Positions 1 to 6,022 of a DNA stretch of 13,290 nt are shown here, piece after piece. The stretch lies in NCBI GenBank assembly GCA_012514785.1, contig JAAYZP010000300.1, positions 1 through 13,290 of the forward strand. Reading direction: 5' to 3'. Source of the stretch: Propionibacterium sp. GTDB lineage: Bacteria > Actinomycetota > Actinomycetes > Propionibacteriales > Propionibacteriaceae. The position numbers and the translations under genes are program-made. A model generated the notes under the pieces. It did not search any database. It was not told the DNA's origin and saw only the letters and a program-made list of their open reading frames with translations. How positions within the stretch are numbered: the stretch's first letter is position 1; each line of letters opens with the position of its first letter.

Positions 1-312
1 CGGCCGGTCGTCGCGCTTGAACCCGCGATCACCACGGTCGTCACGGTCGTAGCGCGGCCGGTCATCCCGACGGCGATCGTCGCGGCGCCGATCATCCCGG
101 TCGAAACGGGGACGATCATCGCGCTTGAACCCACGGTCCCCGCGATCGTCGTACCGCGGCCGGTCGTCGCGCTTGAACCCGCGATCACCACGGTCGTCAC
201 GGTCGTAGCGCGGCCGGTCATCCCGACGGCGATCGTCGCGGCGCCGATCATCCCGGTCGAAACGGGGACGATCGTCACGCTTGAACCCACGGTCCCCGCG
301 ATCGTCGTAGCG
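1..312 (-). repeat. Tandem 156-bp in-frame repeat (two copies, 52 residues each)
   Basis: Bases 1-156 and 157-312 align without gaps and differ at only three sites (118/274, 121/277 and 154/310). With the frame set by ATG 705 all three changes are synonymous (GAT/GAC Asp, CGC/CGT Arg, CGG/CGC Arg), so the two 52-residue units are identical in protein. Each unit contains the submotif RGDRGFKRDDRPR twice, once followed by Tyr and once by Phe. Further copies may lie beyond the left edge. Confidence 0.95.
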
Positions 313-705
313 ACGACGGTCGTCGCGATCGTAGCGGGGCCGCTCGTCACGGCGCCGGTCGTCGCGGTCATAGCGCGGGCGGTCGTCGCGGCGATCCGAG
401 TAGCGCAGGTCGACGTCGGCGCCGGGCGCCTCGCCCTCGCGGCGCTGCCTCGGATACGCGCGGCCCTGCTTGCGCTTCTCTCCGCGCTCGTCCCATCGGG
501 GGTTGTAGCGGGACTCCTCCCGCGGCTTCGACGTCGGCTGGTCGCCGAACTGCAGCGCCCTGCGCTCGGCGCGGTTGCGGGGCGCGCCGCCCTCTGCGAC
601 CCCGCCGCGACGGCGTGCGCCGCGGCCTGCAGCTGCCCGCTGCTCGGGGCTCCACCGCTTCTTGGGTGTGCCGTCTGCTTTACGTGATTTTGGACCGGTG
701 GCCAT
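1..705 (-). CDS. Asp/Arg-rich repetitive protein, probable N-terminal region of a DEAD/DEAH-box RNA helicase (partial)
   Basis: An open frame starts at ATG 705 and stays open for 235 codons to the left window edge, so the C-terminal part is missing. A GAGG Shine-Dalgarno lies 7 nt before the ATG. Residues 1-35 are basic (MATGPKSRKADGTPKKRW, then SPEQRAAAG). From about residue 105 the chain is almost entirely Asp, Arg, Pro, Tyr, Phe and Gly, in units such as DRDDRRRDDRP and RGDRGFKRDDRPR, and is surely disordered. Actinobacterial RNA helicases often carry such charged RNA-binding extensions, and the basic KKRWSPEQRAAAG start fits, but no helicase motif is in the window, so function is inferred. 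It could instead be another RNA-binding or ribosome-associated protein. The last 104 residues visible are two identical 52-residue repeats. Confidence 0.7.
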   Translation of the reverse strand, partial: MATGPKSRKADGTPKKRWSPEQRAAAGRGARRRGGVAEGGAPRNRAERRALQFGDQPTSKPREESRYNPRWDERGEKRKQGRAYPRQRREGEAPGADVDLRYSDRRDDRPRYDRDDRRRDERPRYDRDDRRRYDDRGDRGFKRDDRPRFDRDDRRRDDRRRDDRPRYDRDDRGDRGFKRDDRPRYDDRGDRGFKRDDRPRFDRDDRRRDDRRRDDRPRYDRDDRGDRGFKRDDRP

Positions 706-740
706 GGAAGTACCTCGAATTGGGGAAAGGAAACGAATTC

Positions 741-756
741 GGCCGCGTGTGCGGCC
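741..756 (-). other. Hairpin in the 5' untranslated region of the Asp/Arg-rich gene
   Basis: GGCCGC (741-746) and GCGGCC (751-756) form a perfect 6-bp stem around a 4-nt loop, 36 nt upstream of ATG 705. Together with the GAGG site this suggests a structured leader, a trait known for some cold-responsive RNA helicase genes; no sequence-specific link to such regulation can be shown. The rest of 706-884 holds no gene that I can support. Confidence 0.35.
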
Positions 757-867
757 TGCCTAGCTGTAGCGAAATTTCCCGGATGCCCACCATCGAGTAC
801 GGCCCTTCCGGGCCCGCCAATCACCCAGTCAGGTGTTGGAGAAAAGAGACTTCCGAGTTTCCGTTTA

Positions 868-886
868 GACACCCGTAGGGAGTGTC
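868..886 (-). terminator. Weak terminator-like hairpin at the end of mgtA
   Basis: GACACCC (868-874) pairs with GGG (878-880) plus GTGTC (882-886) around a 3-nt loop, with a one-base bulge at 881. It overlaps the mgtA stop codon (887-885) and is not followed by a T tract on the minus strand, so it would be a poor intrinsic terminator. Confidence 0.3.
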
Positions 887-2024
887 AGCTTGCGATCAGC
901 GCGCCTCCGCGCACCGACATCGCCATGGCCTCTTGGTAGTGGGCCACGAGCTCCGCGCATATGTTACGCCATGTTCGGTCGATGGTCGATTCGCGCGCGG
1001 CGGCGGAGAACGCGCCGCGCTTGGCGTCGTCGCCGATGAGGTCGATCACGTGCGACCGCATCGAGTCGAGATCGCCCGGCGTGTAGAGCCAGCCGGTGCG
1101 CGACTGGTCGATGAGATCGATCGGGCCGCCGCGGCGCGGCGCGACGACGGGCAGGCCTGAGGCCTTGGCCTCCTGGATGGACTGGCAGAACGTTTCCAGC
1201 TCGCCGGTGTGGACGAAGAGGTCCAGCGAGGCCATCGCCACGGGGAGGTCGTCGCCCGTGAGCTGGCCGAGGAACGCGGCCTCCGGCAGCAGGTCCTCGA
1301 GGGCGCCGCGGCTCGGGCCGTCGCCGATGATCACCATGCGGGTGCCGGGGAGGTCGCGCAGGTGCGCGAGGTCCTCGACGCGCTTCTCCGAAGCGAGCCG
1401 GCCCATGTAGCCGATGAGGCGCTCGCCGTTCGGCGCGAGCTTGCGACGCAGCGCCTCGCTCCGCTTGCCCGGATGGAACCGGACCGAGTCGACGCCGCGG
1501 CCCCAGACGCCGACGCGCGGCACACCTTGGGAGACGAGCTGGTCGCGCGCGAACGTGGACGGCGCGAAGTTCAGCGTGGCGAGCGAGTGCGTCTGCCGGA
1601 CCCGGTACCAGAGCAGGGGCTCCAGCGCGGAGAAGCCGTAGCGCGACGCGTAGCTCGGTACCTCGGTCTGGTAGATGCCCACCATGGGGATGCCGAGCTC
1701 GGAGGCCACCGTCGCGGCCTTGTAGCCGAGGATGAACGGCGCGGCCAGGTGGACGACGTCGGGCGCGAAGTCGGTGAGGATGCGGCGCAGGTGGATGTTG
1801 GGGGTGGTGACGACGCGGACGATGTCGTAGCCGGGCAACCCGATGCTCGCGACCGGGACCACGGGGAAGCCGACGGCCGTCGTCGGGGTCCTGTCGCCGT
1901 CGGCCGGCGCGATGACGAGCGCGTCGTGGCCTTCGCTCCGGAGGTGCTCCAAGACCCTCAGAATCGAGTTGGTGACTCCATTCACCTGAGGTAGGAATGA
2001 CTCCGCGACGATGGCAACCTTCAC
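885..2024 (-). CDS. mgtA: GDP-mannose-dependent alpha-mannosyltransferase, MgtA type (GT4 family)
   Basis: 379 residues from GTG 2024. The N-terminus MKVAIVAESFLPQVNGVTNS strongly resembles mycobacterial MgtA (formerly PimB, Rv0557), a retaining GT-B glycosyltransferase that mannosylates glycolipids at the inner face of the membrane. The first Rossmann domain spans about residues 1-180. The second contains GYMGRLASEKR (205-215), with Arg and Lys that bind the nucleotide diphosphate in this fold, IIGDGP (232-237) and the EX7E signature E277-E285 (ETFCQSIQE). An ATG at 2153 in the same frame would add 43 Arg/Cys-rich residues, which family members lack; I chose GTG 2024 because homology begins there and a -10 hexamer lies 7 nt upstream. 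Monocistronic as far as seen. Exact acceptor lipid is unknown. Confidence 0.88.
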   Translation of the reverse strand: MKVAIVAESFLPQVNGVTNSILRVLEHLRSEGHDALVIAPADGDRTPTTAVGFPVVPVASIGLPGYDIVRVVTTPNIHLRRILTDFAPDVVHLAAPFILGYKAATVASELGIPMVGIYQTEVPSYASRYGFSALEPLLWYRVRQTHSLATLNFAPSTFARDQLVSQGVPRVGVWGRGVDSVRFHPGKRSEALRRKLAPNGERLIGYMGRLASEKRVEDLAHLRDLPGTRMVIIGDGPSRGALEDLLPEAAFLGQLTGDDLPVAMASLDLFVHTGELETFCQSIQEAKASGLPVVAPRRGGPIDLIDQSRTGWLYTPGDLDSMRSHVIDLIGDDAKRGAFSAAARESTIDRTWRNICAELVAHYQEAMAMSVRGGALIAS

Positions 2025-2031
2025 GCCTCCC

Positions 2032-2037
2032 AGTTTA
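2032..2037 (-). promoter_or_regulatory. -10 element of mgtA, leaderless promoter
   Basis: The minus strand reads TAAACT, then 7 nt, then GTG 2024, placing the expected +1 on the start codon. The GGGAGG inside the 7-nt gap is only 1 nt from the GTG, too close to act as a Shine-Dalgarno. No convincing -35 element is visible. Confidence 0.6.
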
Positions 2038-2175
2038 CCTACCGGGTTTACGGACTGACCCTCCTCAGGCAAACGCCAGGTGAACGAGCGGTGAAAGGTC
2101 CCGCCGCGACGACAACAAGCGACGTCGCGTCGCCTCCGAGCCTCTGCTGACATGGTGCAGAATTTTCCCGCTGGG

Positions 2176-2649
2176 TCAGTCGTGCGTGTGGTAGGTGTCC
2201 TGCTCCTCGGTGAACTCCTTCACCGGGGCGACGATCTCGCGGGTGGACCCGTCGTCGAAGGTCAACTCACAGGTGACCTCCTCGGAGCCGACGGGCAGCT
2301 CGCGGTTGAGCTCCATCAGCATGATGTGGGGGCCGCCGGGCGCGAGGTGCTCGTGCGATCCGGCCGGCACGACGATGCCGTCGGCCGCCTCCTGCATCAC
2401 CATCTCGCCGTCGCGCATGATCATCTCGTGCAGCTCGGTGATCTCGGCGACGTCGCCGCAGTCGGCGTCGATGAGCGTGACGTCGGAGTCGGACGGGTTG
2501 GTGAGGTTCACGTAGACGGCCGTCATATCGGGGCGCTGCGCTTCGTCGGTGGTGCGCACCCACGGCTCGCCGGTGAGGATTCCGGGGGTGGCGTCCTGGG
2601 CGCAACCCGCGAGCAGCAAGATTCCGGTCAGTGCAATGACTCGCTTCAT
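2176..2649 (-). CDS. PCu(A)C-family copper chaperone lipoprotein
   Basis: 157 residues from ATG 2649. The signal peptide MKRVIALTGILLLAGC ends in a lipobox (LLAGC, Cys16), so the mature protein should be lipid-anchored outside the membrane. The copper-site region runs from TELHEMIMRDGEMVM to PGGPHIMLM: His74, Met85, His108 and Met110 match the family's H-X10-M-X21-H-X-M site except for one extra residue in the second spacer (X22). The tail ends TYHTHD, adding possible metal ligands. Family members hand Cu(I) to cuproenzymes such as the CuA or CuB sites of cytochrome oxidase. The gene is divergent from a DyP-type peroxidase gene, 91 bp apart. An ATG at 2658 is possible, but the -10 hexamer at 2662-2657 overlaps it and favours 2649. 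Confidence 0.87.
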   Translation of the reverse strand: MKRVIALTGILLLAGCAQDATPGILTGEPWVRTTDEAQRPDMTAVYVNLTNPSDSDVTLIDADCGDVAEITELHEMIMRDGEMVMQEAADGIVVPAGSHEHLAPGGPHIMLMELNRELPVGSEEVTCELTFDDGSTREIVAPVKEFTEEQDTYHTHD

Positions 2650-2656
2650 GTGCGTC

Positions 2657-2662
2657 ATGCTA
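2657..2662 (-). promoter_or_regulatory. -10 element of the PCu(A)C gene, leaderless promoter
   Basis: The minus strand reads TAGCAT, 7 nt, then ATG 2649. The hexamer overlaps the alternative ATG at 2658, so that upstream codon would lie outside the transcript. Confidence 0.5.
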
Positions 2663-2719
2663 ACGGCCCGGGCAAAGCCCTCGCACGCCGAATGTCCACC
2701 GCTCCAAGGTTCCTGCCGG

Positions 2720-2733
2720 GAGTGATTACACTC
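2720..2733. promoter_or_regulatory. Operator-like inverted repeat in the divergent PCu(A)C/DyP promoter region
   Basis: GAGTG (2720-2724) and CACTC (2729-2733) form a perfect 5-bp inverted repeat around ATTA. It overlaps the putative -10 of the DyP gene, a position suited to a repressor. It does not resemble the CsoR, DtxR/IdeR or Fur consensus sites known to me. Confidence 0.3.
2727..2732 (+). promoter_or_regulatory. -10 element of the DyP peroxidase gene
   Basis: TACACT is followed by 8 nt and then ATG 2741, fitting a leaderless or near-leaderless transcript. No GGAGG-type site lies at normal spacing before the ATG and no clear -35 is seen. Confidence 0.5.
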
Positions 2734-2740
2734 GGGGACC

Positions 2741-3904
2741 ATGGTTGATGTCTCCAGACGCGGACTCTTCGGTGCCGGCGCGGGCGCCGTCGCCGGCGTG
2801 GGCCTCGCCGCGAGCATGGGGCTCTCCCGCCCCGCGGCCTCCGCCGCCACGCCCGTCGCCTCCGGACAGACCCACTCCCCCTACGGCGACCACCAGCCGG
2901 GCATCATCACCCCCACCCCAGCCGCCGGCCAGCTGATCGCGTTCGACCTCCTACCGGGGACGGACCGCGCCGCGCTGGGCCGGCTGATGCGCGTGTGGTC
3001 CACAGACATCGTCACCCTGACCGAGGGGCGCCCCGCTGCCGGCGACACGCTGCCGGATATGGCGCAGCCCGGCGTCTCGATGACGGTGCTCGTGGGCCTC
3101 GGGCCCGGGGTCTTCGAGCTGGACGGGCTGCAAGCCAAGCTGCCCGCCGGGTTCCAGGAGATCCCGCCGATGCAGCACGACCGGCTCACCGACGACTACT
3201 CCGGCGGCGACCTCCTGCTCTGGATCAGCGCCGACGACTTCACCTCCATCGCCTACGCAGCCCGCCGCCTCATCCACGACGCCGAACCCTGGGCCGCACT
3301 CCGCTGGGCGCAGCAGGGTTCCTGGCGCGGCATCGGCGGCGACGGCGAGCCCGCCACCGGGCGCAACCTGTTCGGGCAGATCGACGGCACCGCCAACCCG
3401 AAGGGCGCGGAACTCGACGAGGCCCTCTGGTCCACCGACGACTGGCTCGCCGGCGGCACGCAGCTCGTCATCCGCCGCATCGAGATGGACCTGCCGGAGT
3501 GGGATTCCCTGATCCGCCACCAGCAGGAGGTCTCGATCGGCCGCGACCTCGCCCACGGCGCGCCGCTGACCGGCGGCGACGAGCACGCGGAGATGGACCT
3601 GGAAGCGACGGCTGACGGCGAGCTCGTGATCCCCCTCGACGCGCACGCCCGGCTCGCGCACCCGTCGCAGAACCGCGGCCGGACGATGTTCCGCCGCAGC
3701 CTCAACTACGACGACACCACCTCCGTCGGCCTGATCTTCGGCGCCTTCCAGGCCAACATCGCCAAGCAGTTCATCCCGGTCCAGCGCGCGCTGGATGACT
3801 TCGACGCACTCAATGAGTGGACAGCCGCCGTAGGATCGGCAGTATTCGTGATTCCCCCGGGGATGCACGAGGGCGAATACCTCGCCCAGCCGCTGCTGGA
3901 CTAA
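2741..3904 (+). CDS. Tat-exported DyP-type heme peroxidase (EfeB/DtpA-like)
   Basis: 387 residues. The N-terminus has a twin-arginine signal (SRRGLFGAG, residues 5-13) followed by a hydrophobic Ala/Gly stretch to about residue 36, so the folded, heme-loaded enzyme should be exported by Tat. The DyP hallmark GXXDG is present as GQIDG (212-216), with Asp215 as distal catalytic acid. DAHARLAHP supplies the likely proximal heme ligand His302, and MFRRSLNYDD (316-325) the distal Arg. The C-terminal FGAFQANIAKQFIPVQ is typical of the EfeB branch. Such enzymes oxidise dyes or phenols with peroxide; EfeB works in iron uptake, while Streptomyces DtpA works with Sco and PCu(A)C-like chaperones in maturing the copper oxidase GlxA. 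The divergent PCu(A)C gene and absence of efeU/efeO here favour a copper-linked role, but only as inference. Confidence 0.92.
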   Translation: MVDVSRRGLFGAGAGAVAGVGLAASMGLSRPAASAATPVASGQTHSPYGDHQPGIITPTPAAGQLIAFDLLPGTDRAALGRLMRVWSTDIVTLTEGRPAAGDTLPDMAQPGVSMTVLVGLGPGVFELDGLQAKLPAGFQEIPPMQHDRLTDDYSGGDLLLWISADDFTSIAYAARRLIHDAEPWAALRWAQQGSWRGIGGDGEPATGRNLFGQIDGTANPKGAELDEALWSTDDWLAGGTQLVIRRIEMDLPEWDSLIRHQQEVSIGRDLAHGAPLTGGDEHAEMDLEATADGELVIPLDAHARLAHPSQNRGRTMFRRSLNYDDTTSVGLIFGAFQANIAKQFIPVQRALDDFDALNEWTAAVGSAVFVIPPGMHEGEYLAQPLLD

Positions 3905-3920
3905 CCCGAAAGGACCAGCC

Positions 3921-4295
3921 ATGACCGACAGCATCCACACCTCCAAGGCACCCGAGGCACTGGGCCCCTACTCTCAGGCCGTGCGCGTCGGGGGCTTCGT
4001 GTTCACCTCGGGGCAGATACCGCTCACGCCGGCCGGCGCGATGAACGCCACCGACGCCCTGTCGCAGGCCAACCAGTGCCTGGACAACATCGAGGCCATC
4101 CTCAACGAAGCGGGCCTCAAGCTGTCCGACGTCGTGAAGACGACGATCTACCTCACCGACATCAAGGACTTCGACGCCGTCAACGAGGCCTACGCGAAGC
4201 GCTTCACCGCACCCTTCCCCGCTCGCTCCTGCGTCGAGGTGAGCGCCCTGCCGAAGGGCGTCTCCGTCGAGATCGAGGCGATCGCTCAGGCCTGA
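3921..4295 (+). CDS. ridA: RidA-family reactive intermediate (imine/enamine) deaminase
   Basis: 124 residues, close to the usual 125-130. The RidA subfamily signature is intact: GPYSQA (15-20), Arg102 and Cys104 in PARSCVEVSALPKG, and Glu117 in VEIEAIA, corresponding to Tyr17, Arg105, Cys107 and Glu120 of E. coli RidA. The trimeric cytosolic enzyme hydrolyses 2-aminoacrylate and related enamines released by PLP enzymes, protecting those enzymes from damage. A GAAAGGA Shine-Dalgarno (3908-3914) sits 6 nt before the ATG. The gene starts 16 bp after the DyP stop, so the two are probably co-transcribed, although no functional link is known. Its last 10 bp overlap the end of the convergent nnrE/nnrD gene. 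Confidence 0.95.
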   Translation: MTDSIHTSKAPEALGPYSQAVRVGGFVFTSGQIPLTPAGAMNATDALSQANQCLDNIEAILNEAGLKLSDVVKTTIYLTDIKDFDAVNEAYAKRFTAPFPARSCVEVSALPKGVSVEIEAIAQA

Positions 4296-5659
4296 TCGAG
4301 GCCCGCGATCACCATCGGCATCTGCTCGGCCAGCGCGTCCGGCGGATAGGGCCCCGGGTGGAACTCGGCGGTCCGCGCCTGGATGCTGGCGCCCAGCGCG
4401 GCCGCGCGCCAGGCCGGGAGGCCCGCAGCGAGCAGGGCGCCGCAGATGCCGGCGAGCACATCCCCCGACCCGGCCTGCGCGCTCCAGGCCGGCCCGGGCG
4501 TCGCGATCGTCACCCGGCCGTCGGGTTCGGTGACGTACTGGGCGGCGCCCTTGAGCAGCACCGTCGCGCCGGTGCGGGCCGCGGCCACCCGCGTGGCGGC
4601 GATCGCGTCGGACTCCACCTCGTCGCGGTCGATCCCCAGCAGTCGCGCCAGTTCGCCCGCGTGCGGCGTCAGCAGCCAGCCGTCGCGAGGGCCGTCGGGC
4701 AGCGCGAGGAGCGCGTCGGCGTCGACGACGACCGGCACCCCGTGCGCGGCCGCGGCCGCCATCCTGGACTCGTCCGCCTCGCCCCAGCCGGAGCCGACGA
4801 CCACCGCCTGACACCGACCGGCGCCGACGACGACGCTCGGGAACCGCCCCAGCACGAATTCCGGGGCGGCGGGCCCCGCGTAGCGCACCATGCCCGCGCC
4901 CGCGTGCAGCGCGCCGCTGATGCCGAGCAGGGCCGCGCCCGGGTAGTGCGCCGACCCGGTGTCGAGCAGGACCACACCGCGGGAGTACTTGTCGCTCACG
5001 GCATCCGGACGGGGCCACCAGCGGGCGAGGTCGGCGTCGTCGAGCTGGCGGATGGAGGTATCGGGCACGTCGACCCCGATGTCGGCGACGACCACCCGCC
5101 CGCAGCGCGACGCCGCGGGCTGCAGCACGTGGCAGGGTTTCTCGGCGGCGAAGGTGACGGTGGTGGCGGCCGTGAAACTGGGATGGCCGACGCCGGAGTC
5201 GGTGGCGAGCCCGCTGGGCATGTCCACCGACAGCACCGGCACCGCGACGCAGGCCTCAGCGAAGAGCGCGACGGCGTCCGGCAGGCCCGGGCGCGATCCC
5301 AGCCCGGTGAACGCGTCGATCACGAGCCCCGCGCCCGCGAGCGCCTCCATGGCCTCGATGGCGTCCACCTCCCGGCAGCCCGACTCGAAGGCCGCGGCGA
5401 GGCCGGCGTCGTGCGCCCGGCCGGCGGCGAGCCAGAGCCACACCTGGTGCGCGGCGGCGAGTTCGGCGGCCGCGAAGAGGCCGTCCCCGCCGTTGTTGCC
5501 AGGCCCCACCACGACGACGATCGGCCCGGACTCGACGAGCTCGTGCGCATGCCTGGCCACGTGGGCGGCGGCGCGGGCCATGAGGTCGACGTCGGGGTCC
5601 GCGTCCCACACCGCCTGCTCGGCGGCGCGCATCTGGTCCGTGGAGATGACGGGTCTCAC
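4286..5659 (-). CDS. nnr: Bifunctional NAD(P)H-hydrate epimerase / ADP-dependent NAD(P)H-hydrate dehydratase
   Basis: 457 residues; a fusion of the YjeF_N (NnrE) and carbohydrate-kinase-like (NnrD) domains. The epimerase half, about 1-205, has GPGNNGGDGL (52-61) and SVDMPSGLATDSG (144-156). The dehydratase half, about 220-455, has VVDADALLAL (311-320), LLTPHAGELARLLG (329-342), LLKG and the catalytic AGSGDVLAG (396-404, Asp400). Together they repair hydrated NADH and NADPH: the epimerase interconverts R and S forms and the dehydratase restores the S form using ADP. I chose GTG 5659 because it overlaps the acpS stop in GTGA, implying translational coupling, and gives the family-like start MRPVIST; GTG 5668 in the same frame would add three residues. 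Third gene of the glmS-acpS operon. It overlaps ridA by 10 bp tail to tail. Confidence 0.93.
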   Translation of the reverse strand: MRPVISTDQMRAAEQAVWDADPDVDLMARAAAHVARHAHELVESGPIVVVVGPGNNGGDGLFAAAELAAAHQVWLWLAAGRAHDAGLAAAFESGCREVDAIEAMEALAGAGLVIDAFTGLGSRPGLPDAVALFAEACVAVPVLSVDMPSGLATDSGVGHPSFTAATTVTFAAEKPCHVLQPAASRCGRVVVADIGVDVPDTSIRQLDDADLARWWPRPDAVSDKYSRGVVLLDTGSAHYPGAALLGISGALHAGAGMVRYAGPAAPEFVLGRFPSVVVGAGRCQAVVVGSGWGEADESRMAAAAAHGVPVVVDADALLALPDGPRDGWLLTPHAGELARLLGIDRDEVESDAIAATRVAAARTGATVLLKGAAQYVTEPDGRVTIATPGPAWSAQAGSGDVLAGICGALLAAGLPAWRAAALGASIQARTAEFHPGPYPPDALAEQMPMVIAGLDQA

Positions 5660-6006
5660 GATTCGCACACCACCATCGCGGTGACGAAGCCGCCGTCGTG
5701 GCTGATGGAGAGGTGGATCCGGCCGATCTTCAGCGCCTTCACGCGCGCCGCGACGGTGCCGCGCACGATGAAGTGCGGCTGGCCCTGGGCGTTGCGCACC
5801 ACCTCGCTGTCCAGCCAGCGCATCCCGCCCGGCGAGCCGAGCGCCTTCGCGAGCGCCTCCTTGGCAGCGAACCGGGCGGCCTGGGACTGCAGCGAGAGCG
5901 CGCGCTCGCCGTCGGTCAGCAGCCGCTCGGCGAGCCCCGGCTGCCGTTCGAGTGCGGCCTCGAACCGCTCGATCACCACCATGTCGGTGCCAATGCCAAC
6001 GATCAC
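5656..6006 (-). CDS. acpS: Holo-[acyl-carrier-protein] synthase
   Basis: 116 residues, normal for AcpS. It transfers the 4'-phosphopantetheine arm of CoA to the serine of acyl carrier protein in the cytosol, making fatty-acid synthesis possible. The start IVGIGTDMV provides the Mg-binding Asp8, and RFAAKEALAKALG provides Glu50 and the conserved Lys-Glu-Ala core. HLSISHDGGFV (98-108) is the conserved third motif. GTG 6006 is the start, since it places IVGIGTD at the N-terminus as in homologues; the Shine-Dalgarno is weak. It begins 16 bp after glmS stops and ends inside the GTGA junction with the nnrE/nnrD gene, so all three are probably one transcript. The acpS-nnr order is common in bacteria. 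Confidence 0.95.
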   Translation of the reverse strand: MIVGIGTDMVVIERFEAALERQPGLAERLLTDGERALSLQSQAARFAAKEALAKALGSPGGMRWLDSEVVRNAQGQPHFIVRGTVAARVKALKIGRIHLSISHDGGFVTAMVVCES

Positions 6007-6022
6007 GCGACCAAGCCTACGC

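Noticed and set aside
1..312. CRISPR-like repeat array
   Set aside because: The copies are directly adjacent 156-bp coding units, with no short repeats separated by unique spacers.
2025..2153. A 43-residue N-terminal extension of MgtA from ATG 2153
   Set aside because: The extra residues are Arg/Cys-rich and unlike the family, and a -10 hexamer lies between that ATG and the conserved start.
2951..3946. A 331-codon minus-strand frame opposite the DyP gene
   Set aside because: Shadow frame antisense to a gene with a clear Tat signal and GXXDG motif; no promoter or ribosome site.
3810..5018. A 402-codon minus-strand frame across the nnr gene end and ridA
   Set aside because: Arg/Gly-rich shadow of the nnr frame that also runs antisense through ridA; no recognisable motif or start signal.
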